From the NCBI GenBank assembly GCA_001600455.1, contig BCKC01000001.1, forward strand, positions 3,994,441 to 4,058,440: a DNA stretch of 64,000 nt, read 5' to 3'. This document shows positions 11,571 to 22,345 of the stretch, piece by piece. Source of the stretch: Endocalyx cinctus. Taxonomy: Eukaryota > Ascomycota > Sordariomycetes > Amphisphaeriales > Apiosporaceae. The position numbers and the translations under genes are program-made. Positions within the stretch are counted from its first letter, which is position 1; every line of letters begins with the position of its first letter. The notes below the pieces were generated by a model. It saw only the letters and a list, made by a program, of their open reading frames with translations. It was not told where the DNA came from and searched no databases.

Positions 11571-12129
11571 ATGCGTATCACAATTTACCTTAAATTACTG
11601 CTTCTGATCAGCTGCTTGGCCCTATGGTGTCGATGTGAAAAAGTATTACCGATTAATTGCAAATATACGATGGATGAATCAGTATCGATGGCTTCGAGGT
11701 TGTACGGGGTCAATACATGCTACCGAAAAGCATTGAGGGACGGTGAGCTTGAATTCGGAGTTTTGCTTTCCGGAGGTGAAGTCGCTGACGATAAGCTATA
11801 CGCATCTACATATAGGCGAATGGCACGAACTCGACCAGCAAGTGGCGTGCGGTAATTACATCTGGTCGTCAAAACGTGTGCGCTGGTTAGACCCTAATAT
11901 ATGCTGGGAGATGTGTTTTGATTGCATAGCACAAGGCTTCTACCTAGGCTCCCCGAACGGCACCTGCAAGTTACAGAGGTACCGTGCGATCTGCGAAATG
12001 ACATATACTTTCGAAGATCATGGGGAACCGAACGCTCGTGCCAGACGAAAATCACCGGAACCTACTTGGCTAATGAGAACTACGGTACATCGTATGAATT
12101 TTGATTATGGCAGGGTACCTAGAGAGTAG
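11571..12129 (+). CDS. Small secreted cysteine-rich protein (unknown function)
   Basis: Two short frames become one 161-residue protein when a 73-bp intron (11743-11815) is removed. It has donor GTGAGC, a CTGAC branch site and acceptor ATAG, and the junction falls inside a Gly codon (DG|EWHELD). The N-terminus MRITIYLKLLLLISCLALWC is a clear signal peptide. The mature part has eight cysteines (30, 50, 69, 87, 91, 94, 108, 117), four of them clustered around NICWEMCFDCIAQGFYLG, followed by a basic C-terminal tail. Size, secretion signal and Cys content fit the broad class of fungal small secreted proteins or effector candidates. I do not recognise a family. It sits alone between RAD16 and MSM1. 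The model rests on splice signals and frame continuity, with no homologue in mind. Confidence 0.6.
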
Positions 12130-12695
12130 GGGAAAGGGGCGGAGGGGGTATTATTGCTGTTACGTATACGAATAAGGAAGACATGAAAGATAGCATTTTC
12201 AGACGCCTTAAGTCAAGGATATTGCGTCTATATTATGATTTAGATAAACAAGTGTTGAAGTAAATAATCAAGTATTCTCCATGGTTCATTTTATGGATAC
12301 TTTAAGTATACACATATATTGGTTTTCCTCCAAAAGAATGGCCTGCTCATCCATATTTGTGGGATGCAATACCATGCCATCCATCCATTAGCTGTGCCAG
12401 CTGTGCCAGCCGTGCCAGCCGTGCCAGCCGCTGCCTGTCCTGCCAGCTGCTATAAGCTAAGCCCTAAAGATAGATGTACATACCTACCTAGGTAGGTAGT
12501 CCTGATACTACCTTGGTACTTGTAGGTAGATAGTGTAGATCCATTATATGGTCCACTATGATTCCACTATATGATTCCATTAACTTAGCAGCTGAGTACT
12601 GAGTATTTTAACCTAAAGCTTCAAAAAATTCCCGACTCTTATTTATTTTCAACCCATCCCATCAGATAATAACAATATACAAAGAAATATGCACG
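12130..12695. other. Spacer upstream of MSM1, with a short GC-rich tandem repeat
   Basis: No gene seen. It holds a degenerate GTGCCAGC(C) tandem repeat (12391-12450) and a TACCTACCTAGGTAGGTAG element at about 12481-12500. Confidence 0.6.
12391..12450. repeat. Degenerate 9-10 bp minisatellite (GTGCCAGC-type)
   Basis: Five to six imperfect copies of a GTGCCAGC(C/T) unit lie in tandem, forming a GC-rich island in an AT-rich spacer. Confidence 0.7.
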
Positions 12696-14650
12696 ATGAA
12701 TACCTACATGCGATATCGTAGTAATACGATATTATCGTCTTTCTCTCAATCTAGCTATATACGTCGTGAATCATACAGGAGAGTTCCTCGATATGGGTCT
12801 GCTCCGACTGGATGCACGCCCTTTAGTAGCAGCAATGCACAATACCGTCAGATTCAAGACAAGCCATATTACGTGACAACGCCAATATTCTACGTCAATT
12901 CCTGTAAGCCGAGTTGATCAATTTAATTAATCATATTCCCTAGCTCCGTGGAGAAAGAAGGAAGAGAGCAAAAAAAAAAAATAGAAACAAGAGAAGAAGG
13001 CGAAAAGAAAATTAGAGTATGCTGATTGGATCGGTCGTAAGCTCCCCATATTGGCCATCTCTATAGCATGGTCATTGCAGATGTCCTCAAACGATGGGAA
13101 CTACTCAAGGGAAAGCAAGCCATTCTGACCACCGGAACTGATGAGCATGGGATGAAGATACAACGAGCTGCCGACGATCAAGACATTCCACCCAAGACTT
13201 TATGCGATACGAATTCCGAGATCTTTAAAGATTTAGCTAAGAAGGCGAACCTATCGAACGATTATTTTATCCGTACCACCGATCCCGAACATCGAGAGGC
13301 CGTCGAGTTCTTTTGGCAGAGGCTCAGGGATCGTGGGTATATATACGAGACGAAGCACGAGGGCTGGTATTGCGTTAGCGACGAAACCTTCTATCCCGAA
13401 TCTGTTCTGGAGAGGCGCCTTCATCCACTTACGGGAAAGGTTGTCATGGTTTCGACCGAGTCGGGTAATATCGTAGAATGGTCCGAGGAAAGAAACTACC
13501 ATTTCCAACTGACCGCCTTTCGTGACCGACTTCTCGACTTTTATCGCGAGAACCCCGCTTGGGTGACCCCGAGCAGTCGGTTTGCCGAAGTCGTTGATTG
13601 GGTCACCAACCACCTCGAAGATCTTTCCATATCCCGCCCTATCACCCGGTTAGAATGGGGTATACCGGTACCGGATGACCCGAGTCAGACGATATATGTC
13701 TGGGTAGACGCGTTGATCAACTATCTCACCGTTGCCGGTTACCCTTTCTGGACACCTGGACAAGAACACTCTCAAGGTTGGCCTGCCGATGTTCAGGTGG
13801 TGGGGAAAGATATCATCCGTTTTCATTGCATATACTGGCCGGCATTGCTGATGGCCTTAGATCTTCCTCTTCCCAAGAGGATTCTCGCCCACGGGCATTG
13901 GCTAATGAGTAGACAGAAGATGTCTAAATCGATTGGCAACGTCGTCAATCCCTTCTTCGCCCTCGATCGCTGGGGCGTGGATACGATGCGCTACTATTTG
14001 ATACTAGCCGGTGGGATGGAGAGAGACCTAGACTATAACAATGCTCTCATAGTCGAGAAATACAAAACAAATCTTCAAGGGGGGCTCGGTAATCTGTTTC
14101 TCAGAATTGCAAAGTTGTGGAACATACGGGATGCCGTACACACCATGTCATCGATGCAAGATAAGCCGTTACTTGAACTCGTTGAACAGCAAAAGACACG
14201 GCTGGCAACGCGAATCAACGACATACAAACGAGAATGGACGACTTACAAATTAACCTGGCTTTAAGCGATATCACAGAGATCATATATGATGTAAGCATT
14301 GTGTTTTCCCCAGAAACCCCCCCATACACTTATACCGTCGGGCAGCTAACGGCGTGGATGAATAGACAAACAAGTTTGTACAAGATGCTGCGCCTTGGGT
14401 GAGTGTCAAACAGGGTAACGTCGATGCGGTCCATCAAACCATATACTACGCTGCCGAAGCTTTACGTATTGTAGGTATTTTATTACAGCCTTTTATGCCG
14501 GAGAAATCTAGTCAGCTACTCGATCACCTCGGCGTTAGACCGGAGCGCCGAAGGCTTCAAGATGTTCAATTACATGCCGACGATAATTACGGAAGTACTA
14601 ACCAGTTACCGTCGCATCATTTATTTCCACCCCTGATAGTTGAAGATTGA
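12696..14650 (+). CDS. MSM1: Mitochondrial methionyl-tRNA synthetase
   Basis: Join 12696-12903, 13042-14291, 14366-14650; 580 residues. The introns are 138 and 74 bp, the second with CTAAC then AATAG. Class I synthetase signatures are complete: the HIGH motif as PHIGHLYS at residues 71-78 (spanning intron 1), GTDEHG shortly after, a WVDALINYLT segment, and KMSKS at 362-366. The anticodon-binding helical domain (NKFVQDAAPW... LRIVGILLQPFMPEKS) forms the C-terminal part. The first 55 residues are basic and Ser-rich (MNTYMRYRSNTILSSFS), as expected for a mitochondrial targeting peptide. Length matches the single-domain organellar enzyme, without the extensions of the cytosolic form. It charges mitochondrial tRNA-Met for organelle translation. 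Confidence 0.94.
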
Positions 14651-14976
14651 TGGATACGTTGACTTGGTGCGAGAAAATAGCCCAACGATAGTGTTAATAT
14701 AAAATAATGTAGATATATACGTGTTATTTAAGAAGAAAACTGGAAAATATACCCACTCAAAAGATTACATATTTATTGAAATGAGGTTAGAACTGTATCA
14801 TTCAACCTATTGATTCGGGCTTTGTTGTGGTGTGGCGTCAGAGCTTGGTAGCTATAATCACCTTCGCTAAGCTACTTAAAGGATTCCCAACGAAATTCCC
14901 AATACGTTTTTTATCCACTTCAACCTTTTCACCACAAATTTACAGATTGGATTAAATTTGAATAAGGGGTTGAAAT
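14651..14976. other. Short spacer between MSM1 and the NAT9-like gene
   Basis: AT-rich 3' flank of MSM1 and promoter of the next plus-strand gene. Nothing else recognised. Confidence 0.6.
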
Positions 14977-16068
14977 ATGAAGGTCAACGAGGAGATTGGT
15001 TCGTGAATATATTCTCTTTCGGGAACTATTAAGCTTTCTAAATACTAATAACCAAACTTAGCTATCTTGACTTCAAAGGTCCTGCTAGTGCCTTACGATG
15101 CGCATCATGTAATTACGTATAATGGATGGATGCAAGATCCGGTATACAATTTCCCTCTTTCTTTCTTCCTTTTCCTTTCCTTGGATGATTAACTTACCTT
15201 GTACCGGTCTCCTCGTTTTCTCTTTTTGACTTGGGGCTCGGCTTTGGTATGAGTCATATATAGGCCATACAAGAAGCGACGGCCTCGGAGCCGCTCACGC
15301 TTGAAGAGGAATACGAGAACCAGCAATCGTGGCGCACGTCGCGTGACAAGCTCACCTTTATCGTCTGCAAACCGTCTAAACCTTACGAAGGAAAAGACGG
15401 TCCACGCGACGACGGTAGCGCTATCATTCGCGTCGTCTCGGCCGGCGACGCGGACACGCCCGATCGTATGGTCGGAGACGTGAATCTTTTCTTGACGCCT
15501 TGGGAAGACGAAACAGAAGGAGAGGGTACAAAAGAAAACCATATCAGCTATTGTAGAGGCGAAATCGACATCATGATCGCCAATGCTAAAAACCGCCGTC
15601 GGGGAATGGGAAAGGAGGCTGTAAAGGCGTTTATATGCTTTATACGAAGGAATCTTACGGCGATCCTTGGAGAGTACGGTGGAAATGTTAGTATTTGCTA
15701 AATTATAGCCACCATCGCCGCATTAGCACCGCATCTTAAGGAGGGTCCTCTCACGCTAACGTTACCGCCCGAGAAATACAAACAAACAGACACAAACTAC
15801 ACCTCTTGCGAAAACAGATGCAAACGAGGACAAGAGCCCACCGAAAGCAAAGCTCAAGGAGCTGGTGGTTAAGATTAACACCGATAACCAGGGAAGTATC
15901 GCCCTGTTCAAGGGCTTGGGTTTCGAGCAGAGAGGTGAAGTGAATTATTTCGGTGAAATACAAATGGTTCTTGATCATCTCTTTTCCAACACCGAGGGTG
16001 CGCATTCTATCCACGCTGAACTGGAACCGGACGAGTATCAAGAAGTGGGCTATCATCGGTCTATATGA
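14977..16068 (+). CDS. GNAT N-acetyltransferase, NAT9-like
   Basis: Join 14977-14998, 15062-15141, 15264-15686, 15790-16068; 267 residues. The first exon is only 22 nt (MKVNEEI plus one base), followed by an intron with TACTAAT then TTAG. The N-terminus then reads AILTSKVLLVPYDAHH and YNGWMQDP|AIQEATASEPLTLEEEY, the typical NAT9 beginning. The acetyl-CoA loop is the RRRGMGKEA segment near residue 147, matching R-x-x-G-x-G/A. The C-terminal KINTDNQGSIALFKGLGFE...NYFGEI completes the GNAT fold. The third intron (15687-15789, GTTAGT to AACAG) was chosen because it alone restores the frame. The biological substrate in fungi is not established. The gene ends tail-to-tail, 217 bp from the serine dehydratase stop. 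Confidence 0.88.
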
Positions 16069-16285
16069 AAAAGGTAGACAGAAGCTCACCAGCAGCGATG
16101 TTTAGTCTCGACTTCGTTTAAAATGAAAAGAAAATCTAGAAGCGGTTTATATTTGTTGCTACTTAATTTATTTCCCCCTTTACGTGTTTTTGGTGACAAA
16201 CAACCATTCATATCGTAGACCAACGAGTGTTCCTCCGTCTCTGGGCACTTTCCTTTCCTTCCCTTTCCTTCCCTTTCCATTTAAC

Positions 16286-17460
16286 TCAAACACCAAACTG
16301 TTCTCTGTACGTCTTGAGCATATCAAGCGTAATATTAGAGCCACCGCAGACGATAAGGACAACGTTCATCCGGCTCCATTCCTCATCACTCAGACCCTTC
16401 CCTACGGACTCCCTCAGCGCGCCATTATAAACCGTGGCGATGGTAGCACCGCACGAGAACTCGACGAGAATACGGGCATCGTCGGTAAACCGCGCGGACG
16501 CCGCGACGGCGTCGGCGTCGGTCACGACCACGTTGGCGATCCGGTCTGGGCCGGCCTCGGTCGCCCACCGGAAAGCCCGCTCCGTGACCATGCGCGCGCC
16601 CAGCGTCGTCGCGACGCTCGTGATAGCCGGCAAGCTGACGAGCCGGCCGGCGCGCACGCTCGCGTCCAAGCTATCGGCCCCGACCGTCTCCGCCACTAGT
16701 ACTTTAGGTTTCTTCCCGTCGCCCGAGGAAGACCAGTCGTTATTCTCGATACCCTCCATGATCCCGCTCAGGAGGCCGCCGCCTCCGCAACTGCACACTA
16801 CGGCGTCGATGCGGCCGGTCGAGGAGGAGGAAGATTCCCCGGCGTTCAGCAAGGTCTGCGTCTGACGCGCTAGCTCGTCCACGATGGTACTCGCGCCCTC
16901 CCATATATGCGGGTGGTCGAAGGGGGGCACGTAGACGCCGGCCGGGTCGCGCGCGACTAGTTCTTTTCTCATGTGGGCGTCGGCGCTCGACCAGTCCTCC
17001 CCGATCTGGACCACGGACGCGCCGAGGAGCCGCAGCTTGTCGAGGACGTGGTCGGGCGACGTGAACGGAAGGACGATGGTGCACGGCCGCCGGAGGGTGG
17101 CGGCGGCGGTGGCGCAGGCGAGGCCCGCGTTTCCGCCCGACGAGCAGTAGAAGTGGGTCGTCGCCTGGAGGGAGTCCGAGGTCTCTTTCGCGACCATCGC
17201 CCGGCGCATCATGGCGCCTATGCCGCGGGATTTGAAGGATCCCGACGGTTGGAGGTTCTCTAATTTCAGGAAAATATTGCTTTTTTTTTTTTTTTTTTTC
17301 CCAAGTGACGACGGGTTTTCTCTTTAGTTGGTGAGATGATGCTAAAGAAGAAAAGGAAAACGACTCACCATCCTGCTACGCGCGATAATGCTATAGAGGG
17401 GATACAGGGGGTTTCCACGTAGAGCTTTTGAGGCTCGGGGTCTTGCGTTTGAGATCCCAT
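16286..17460 (-). CDS. L-serine/L-threonine dehydratase (PLP enzyme)
   Basis: Join 17460-17369 and 17279-16286; 361 residues, close to the yeast CHA1 size. The start is the ATG at 17460 (MGSQTQDPEPQKLYVETPC). The PLP lysine is K47 in the SGSFKSRGIG motif encoded just after the intron. The SSGGNAGLA substrate loop (about 77-85), the glycine-rich phosphate loop in CSCGGGGLLSG (about 190-200) and the C-terminal VLIVCGGSN are all present. The enzyme deaminates serine or threonine to pyruvate or 2-oxobutyrate plus ammonia, allowing use of these amino acids as nitrogen source. The 89-bp intron is odd: on the coding strand a run of about 19 A precedes the terminal G of the acceptor, in place of a pyrimidine tract. 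The gene faces the NAT9-like gene tail-to-tail. I cannot separate serine from threonine preference. Confidence 0.92.
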
Positions 17461-18587
17461 AATGAGGTACTGTGGTATAGTAGTATGGATCGAATCGTCT
17501 TGAGACCTTGAAGTGAGCTCTGGTATCTGTTCGTCCTTATATACACGTCTGAGACTGATGGCTATCCTCGGATGGTCTATTCGCTACGTGACCAGCTATA
17601 ACGTAATGAATAATGCTGCTTTTAACTTAGGATGTAAATTTGAGTAGAAGTAGAGCACGGGGTATCGACAGACTCGCAGACTTTATATTAAAACTCCAAA
17701 AGTAATTTTCCAGGCAGGTCATCTAAATACTTGATCAAGGGCGTATATACGACATGCATTCATTAATCGTGCGCCCTTCACATTAAAACAGCAAGAAGAA
17801 TATTCCAGATACTATACTTGTACATAGGCCTAGTCGCGTGGATCCCATACCTGAGTCTCTCAGGTCTGTCTATCCAGTTAGATACAGTTAAACATGAGAA
17901 TCCATAAATGTTAATATGTTTCATAAAGTCCTACGATTGCCCCGCGTACTACATAGTACGTATTACTTCATAATAAGATAGGATTGTCGGCGCTACTTAC
18001 GCTGTCAAAATAGGTACTTGCAAGTATTATTTAGTATTACTTATTAGGTAGTATTTACTGTGTCATAAGTACCTAAATATCTGTTCACAGGGGTTCTACT
18101 TAGGTACTTAGGTAACTAGGTAAAGTTCCAAATAGTAGGTAGCCTATCCACTTAGTGGGCTAAGCGGGTCACGAAAGCGATAGCGGCACCGGCACATGGA
18201 AATTTCGTAACTCCCCTCCATAACTCACAGATATTTCCTAAATTCGCTTTATATTGTAATATTTTACTGTGTAGTAACGTGGCTCATGCGACCAGGATAT
18301 CTGTAATGGATATGACACTCTGAATATATTGAAAGAGTCATTTGTTTCTACCTGTCCGCTAATCATAGGCCATTTACTTCTTTGACCATATCAATACGAT
18401 ATCCATCTTAGTCCTTACCCCTCCGAGACCCTCTCTCGAATCTAATACGCCATTATCGCCAATTGCTAAGCACTACGTGAGACCAGTATATCGATTACCC
18501 GTTTCTTAAACCAATTCGAACTCTGTTTCACCTCGAGAAGATCCGGACGAGCCCTGAGAATCTGTGGTGGTCTCCATCGCTATCCAG
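17461..18587. other. Divergent promoter region, serine dehydratase / MTHFR
   Basis: Head-to-head spacer of 1.1 kb. It contains TAGGTACTTAGGTAACTAGG-like motifs at about 18050-18130, and otherwise no recognised element or gene. Confidence 0.5.
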
Positions 18588-20615
18588 ATGGAGAAGATCA
18601 CCGACAAGCTTGCCGCTTTGCCGGCCGAGTCGAATTATTTTTCCCTCGAATTCTTCCCGCCGAAGACTGCTATGGGATTCTCGAACCTCCGCGACCGCTT
18701 AGATCGTATGGCGAGGGCGTTACGACCCCTATTCGTGAATGTGACGTGGGGAGCCGGTGGCTCCACTGCCAATAAATCACTCGAGCTCGCCGAGATATGC
18801 CAAAGGGAACTAAACCTGACGACATGCCTCCACTTGACCTGTACCAATATGAGCCGTAAGATGATAGATGGCGCTTTGGAAGATGCAAAAGTTTTGGGTA
18901 TACGGAACATATTAGCCTTGAGAGGTGACCCACCTCGCGCCGCTGAATATCAGGACCCGGACGAGAAGCCAGAGAATGCCATTGATGAGAGTTTTGTATG
19001 GGCAATCGACTTGGTACGATATATCAGGAAAAATCACGGCGACTACTTCTGCATTGGTGTCGCCGCGTATCCCGAAGGCCACGCAGAAGAGAGCCACCCT
19101 CTTGGCCAGAGCTTGGAACATGATCTTCCCTACTTGGTCGAAAAAGTTCTTGCCGGAGCGGACTTTATTATGACTCAACTATTCTTTGACACCGACGCTT
19201 ATGAAAAATTCGAGCAAACGTTGCGTGATCATCCAAGCGGTGCCTTTAAGACTATTCCTATCCTCCCCGGCTTGATGCCGATCCAGAGCTACCAGATGAT
19301 AAGGAGGACGACCAAGCTTAGCCACGCGAAAATACCCGATTCCATAATGGCCCGCTTAGACGCTGTTAGAAAGGATGATGAAAAAGTCAAGAGTGTTGGC
19401 GTTGATATACTCTGCGAGATCGTAGATCGGGTCAAGGAGATCAAGACTAAAACGCCCGGGCCTAAAGGCTTCCACTTTTATACCTTGAACTTAGAGAAAG
19501 CCGTATCCTTCATTGTGGAGAGAACGAATCTAATACCCCCTATGACCCCCGACGAGGACGAGGCTGCCGTGGACGATATTTTGATTTCACCGGCAGTGCC
19601 CTCTCTTCAAGTCAACGGAGACTCGGCGCATGAACACATATCTCAAACGAGAGAACGTTCTCGGTCTAGGAGACCGTCAACCCTCTCAGATACACGAAAT
19701 CGCGTTATTATTTCCGGTCGGACAGCCTCTAACCCATCGTACGAAGCAACGCAGGCCGAAGCCAGCATACCTGCGGATCCAATTAATTCGAGGGCCAATA
19801 CTCTTGCCATCTCGGAAGGAGAAGGTATGCTCGGTCGGGAAGCCACTTGGGATGATTTTCCTAACGGCAGATGGGGTGATGCTCGATCTCCAGCGTACGG
19901 AGAGATTGACGGTTACGGCCCCAGTTTACATGTTACCCACGCCCAGGCCGTGGCGTTGTGGGGCTACCCGAAGACCATGGAAGACATCAACAATCTGTTT
20001 GTAAAACATCTGAAAGGGGAGCTTTCCGCCATTCCGTGGAGCGAGGAGGAGTTCAACGAAGAGACCGGTACTATTGCCGATGAACTATTAAAATTAAATA
20101 CTAAAGGTTTGTGGACCGTCGCTTCGCAACCGGCCGTCAACGGTATACGATCTGAAGACCGGACATTTGGCTGGGGCCCGCAAAACGGATTCGTCTTTCA
20201 GAAAGCCTTCGTTGAATTCTTTGTCCCATCCGCCGTGTGGAAAACCTTACTCGAGAAACTTCAACGGCCCGAGGTGAAAGACTTGGTATGCTTCTATGCA
20301 GCCAACGCGAATGGAGACTTTATTTCTTCGGACTCGCCAAACGAGTTGTCCGGAGAGAACGAGCCAAGCACCAATGCCGTCACGTGGGGTGTCTTTCCAG
20401 GTAAGGAGATAATCACGCCCACGATAATCGAGGAGGTGAGCTTCCGCGCCTGGGCCGAAGAAGCCTTTGGTATTTTTGCGGAATGGGCACAGGTGTACGG
20501 GAAAGGTTCCGACAGCGAGAAGCTACTTGAAAGCGCCCGGTTAGACTGTTGGCTTGTTAATATCATACACCACGATTATGTGGATAAAGATGGGCTGTGG
20601 AGTTTAATATCATGA
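18588..20615 (+). CDS. MET12: Methylenetetrahydrofolate reductase, MET12 type
   Basis: Single exon of 675 residues from the ATG at 18588 (MEKITDKLAALPAESNYFSL). The frame extends 24 nt upstream only through a GTG, so this ATG is chosen. The catalytic TIM-barrel domain (about 1-310) carries LEFFPPKT, WGAGGSTANKSLELA, LTCTNMSR, NILALRGDPPR and FHFYTLNLEKA. A low-complexity linker of roughly 100 residues (Ser/Arg-rich, about 315-410) precedes the C-terminal regulatory domain with ATWDDFPNGRWGD, RSPAYGEIDGYGP and IIHHDYVDKDGLW. It reduces 5,10-methylene-THF to 5-methyl-THF, the methyl donor for methionine synthesis. The start (EKITDKL) and WGAGG motif resemble the Met12 paralogue more than Met13. 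This paralogue call is from memory of the family and less certain than the enzyme identity. Confidence 0.93.
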   Translation: MEKITDKLAALPAESNYFSLEFFPPKTAMGFSNLRDRLDRMARALRPLFVNVTWGAGGSTANKSLELAEICQRELNLTTCLHLTCTNMSRKMIDGALEDAKVLGIRNILALRGDPPRAAEYQDPDEKPENAIDESFVWAIDLVRYIRKNHGDYFCIGVAAYPEGHAEESHPLGQSLEHDLPYLVEKVLAGADFIMTQLFFDTDAYEKFEQTLRDHPSGAFKTIPILPGLMPIQSYQMIRRTTKLSHAKIPDSIMARLDAVRKDDEKVKSVGVDILCEIVDRVKEIKTKTPGPKGFHFYTLNLEKAVSFIVERTNLIPPMTPDEDEAAVDDILISPAVPSLQVNGDSAHEHISQTRERSRSRRPSTLSDTRNRVIISGRTASNPSYEATQAEASIPADPINSRANTLAISEGEGMLGREATWDDFPNGRWGDARSPAYGEIDGYGPSLHVTHAQAVALWGYPKTMEDINNLFVKHLKGELSAIPWSEEEFNEETGTIADELLKLNTKGLWTVASQPAVNGIRSEDRTFGWGPQNGFVFQKAFVEFFVPSAVWKTLLEKLQRPEVKDLVCFYAANANGDFISSDSPNELSGENEPSTNAVTWGVFPGKEIITPTIIEEVSFRAWAEEAFGIFAEWAQVYGKGSDSEKLLESARLDCWLVNIIHHDYVDKDGLWSLIS

Positions 20616-21578
20616 TAAAAGGAAACGAAAAAGATGTTCACCGGATTTGAGTATATGAGTTCATGTATTAATAGACTACTCTAGATAGAGAGAAACCGAG
20701 TAGGCAATTCCTCTAAAACCAACAGGAGAAGGTTGTTGGCCAGCCCATCTATCCATTGACAGACCAAGCCGAAACGGCCACTCAGTCTCACTAGATGTAT
20801 CTATATACATCATCTCAATAATGAAAAAAAAAAAATCATCGCAATTAATTCGACGTCCTTTGAACTTTTACTTTTTTCCCGGGCAAAGTGATGGCAAATC
20901 AGATTCAGTAGGCAAATGAATCAAGTGCAAATAGGCAATTAGAATGATCTGTCGTGTTTCCACCATCCAACCCTAACGACAGACGAATAGACCTTAAACG
21001 AGAAAAAAAAAGGAAAAAAAAAAGAAAGACAACGACATGAGTATTTCCTCCCCAGATTCCAGAACCGTTAAAGGCTGCCGTCATTTCTCGTTGCTTCGTA
21101 ATTCACGCAAGCGAGGTACGTCAGGCGTCTTATTGTTGGGTGATGTATAGAGCCTCCAGGATTGGAAAAAGGTGAAAGGTCATTTGAGTCTGCTGTCGAG
21201 AAAAAGAGAAGTGCAGAGAAATTTAAGGCCAATCATCAAGTCGTCAAAGTAGAGCCACCCCATATTCGATACTAAACCGACGTATAGGAGACATCATATA
21301 CGACAGACGATCAATCGTGTGCAAGTGATCAAGTCGGAATATGTCGGTTAGGTAAAGGAGAGTTGGAGTTTCGTGACGTAGTATACGAAACGGACTTTAC
21401 GCGTAATAACCGTGCAAACTTGAATGGGGGCAGACTAGTCCTTCGGAAATGTAGAAACGGTTTTGAACAGAAAGAAACGACAAAAAGGGAAAAGAGGGTA
21501 GAGGAAGTCAGCTCAACATCCAGGATCCGTTTTCTCGAACTACGGCTCCTCAATTCTCCAGATGCTACTTTCTAGGAT
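20616..21578. other. Tail-to-tail spacer, MTHFR / tandem-exon gene
   Basis: 3' flanks of two convergent genes, with short A-rich runs near 20824 and 21001-21027. No gene recognised. Confidence 0.55.
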
Positions 21579-22345
21579 TTAGACTTCGCCATCGTCGAGA
21601 TCCACTTCATCATAGCTGCCGGCCATGTCTTCGTTATCTTCGACCTTACGGAAGTTCTTTTTCTTGCCAAGTGCGCTCTTAGAGGCAGCGATAACGTTGA
21701 TATCATCATCCTCGTCGTCTTCGTATCCACCAGCGGTGTCGGCCTCGGGAAGGGCGTTCAGAGTCGGGTGGCCGTTGCGACTGTTGCCGCCCTTCTTCTT
21801 GTTGCCGGCAGAGGTAGTGGCGGCCATGAGCTTAGCCTTTGCCTTGCTGGTAGCCTGACGTTTATTGCTTCCACCCTTGCCAGCGAAGATTGCCATATCA
21901 CTAGAAGACGCATCATCGAACCCTACATCCTCCTCCTCCTTCAAGGCAAAGCTCGCGTCGTCCTCGTCGTCATTGTCGTCGTCTCCGTTGGTATCAAAAT
22001 CACTCATTTCCTTGTACACGGGCTTCTTGGCTTTGGCCGCAGGGGTACGCTTGCGTTTTCCTACGCTCTCAAGAGTAGAAGGCGTGGTGGCGGCGAGACC
22101 CAGTCCTTTAGTCGTTGAGGTAGGCGTTCCGGGAAGGCTGGAACCGGCAGCGGCCGAGGATGAAGCTCCGGACTTGCTGTTACCACCCTTCTTGTTACTA
22201 CCTTGCTTCTTACCGGCGAGCTCAAGCTCGGAAGGGTCTTCGCCAGCGTCGACGGCGGCTTTCTGCGCTCGACCTAGAGCCTTGTAGTCTCGCATCTGCC
22301 ATTCGATGCCGCTCGGAGTTGACTCTCCAAAGAGTTTTTGAATTT
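21579..22345 (-). other. Tandem exon C (terminal exon with acidic tail)
   Basis: The exon spans 21579-22345 on the minus strand. Its acceptor is CATAG after a CTAAT branch site. It opens EIQKLFGESTPSGIEWQMRD, followed by a GEDPSEL segment, then Lys/Gly/Ser and Asp/Glu-rich low complexity to the stop at 21579. It shares G-E-D-P-x-E-L with exon A. Confidence 0.65.
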
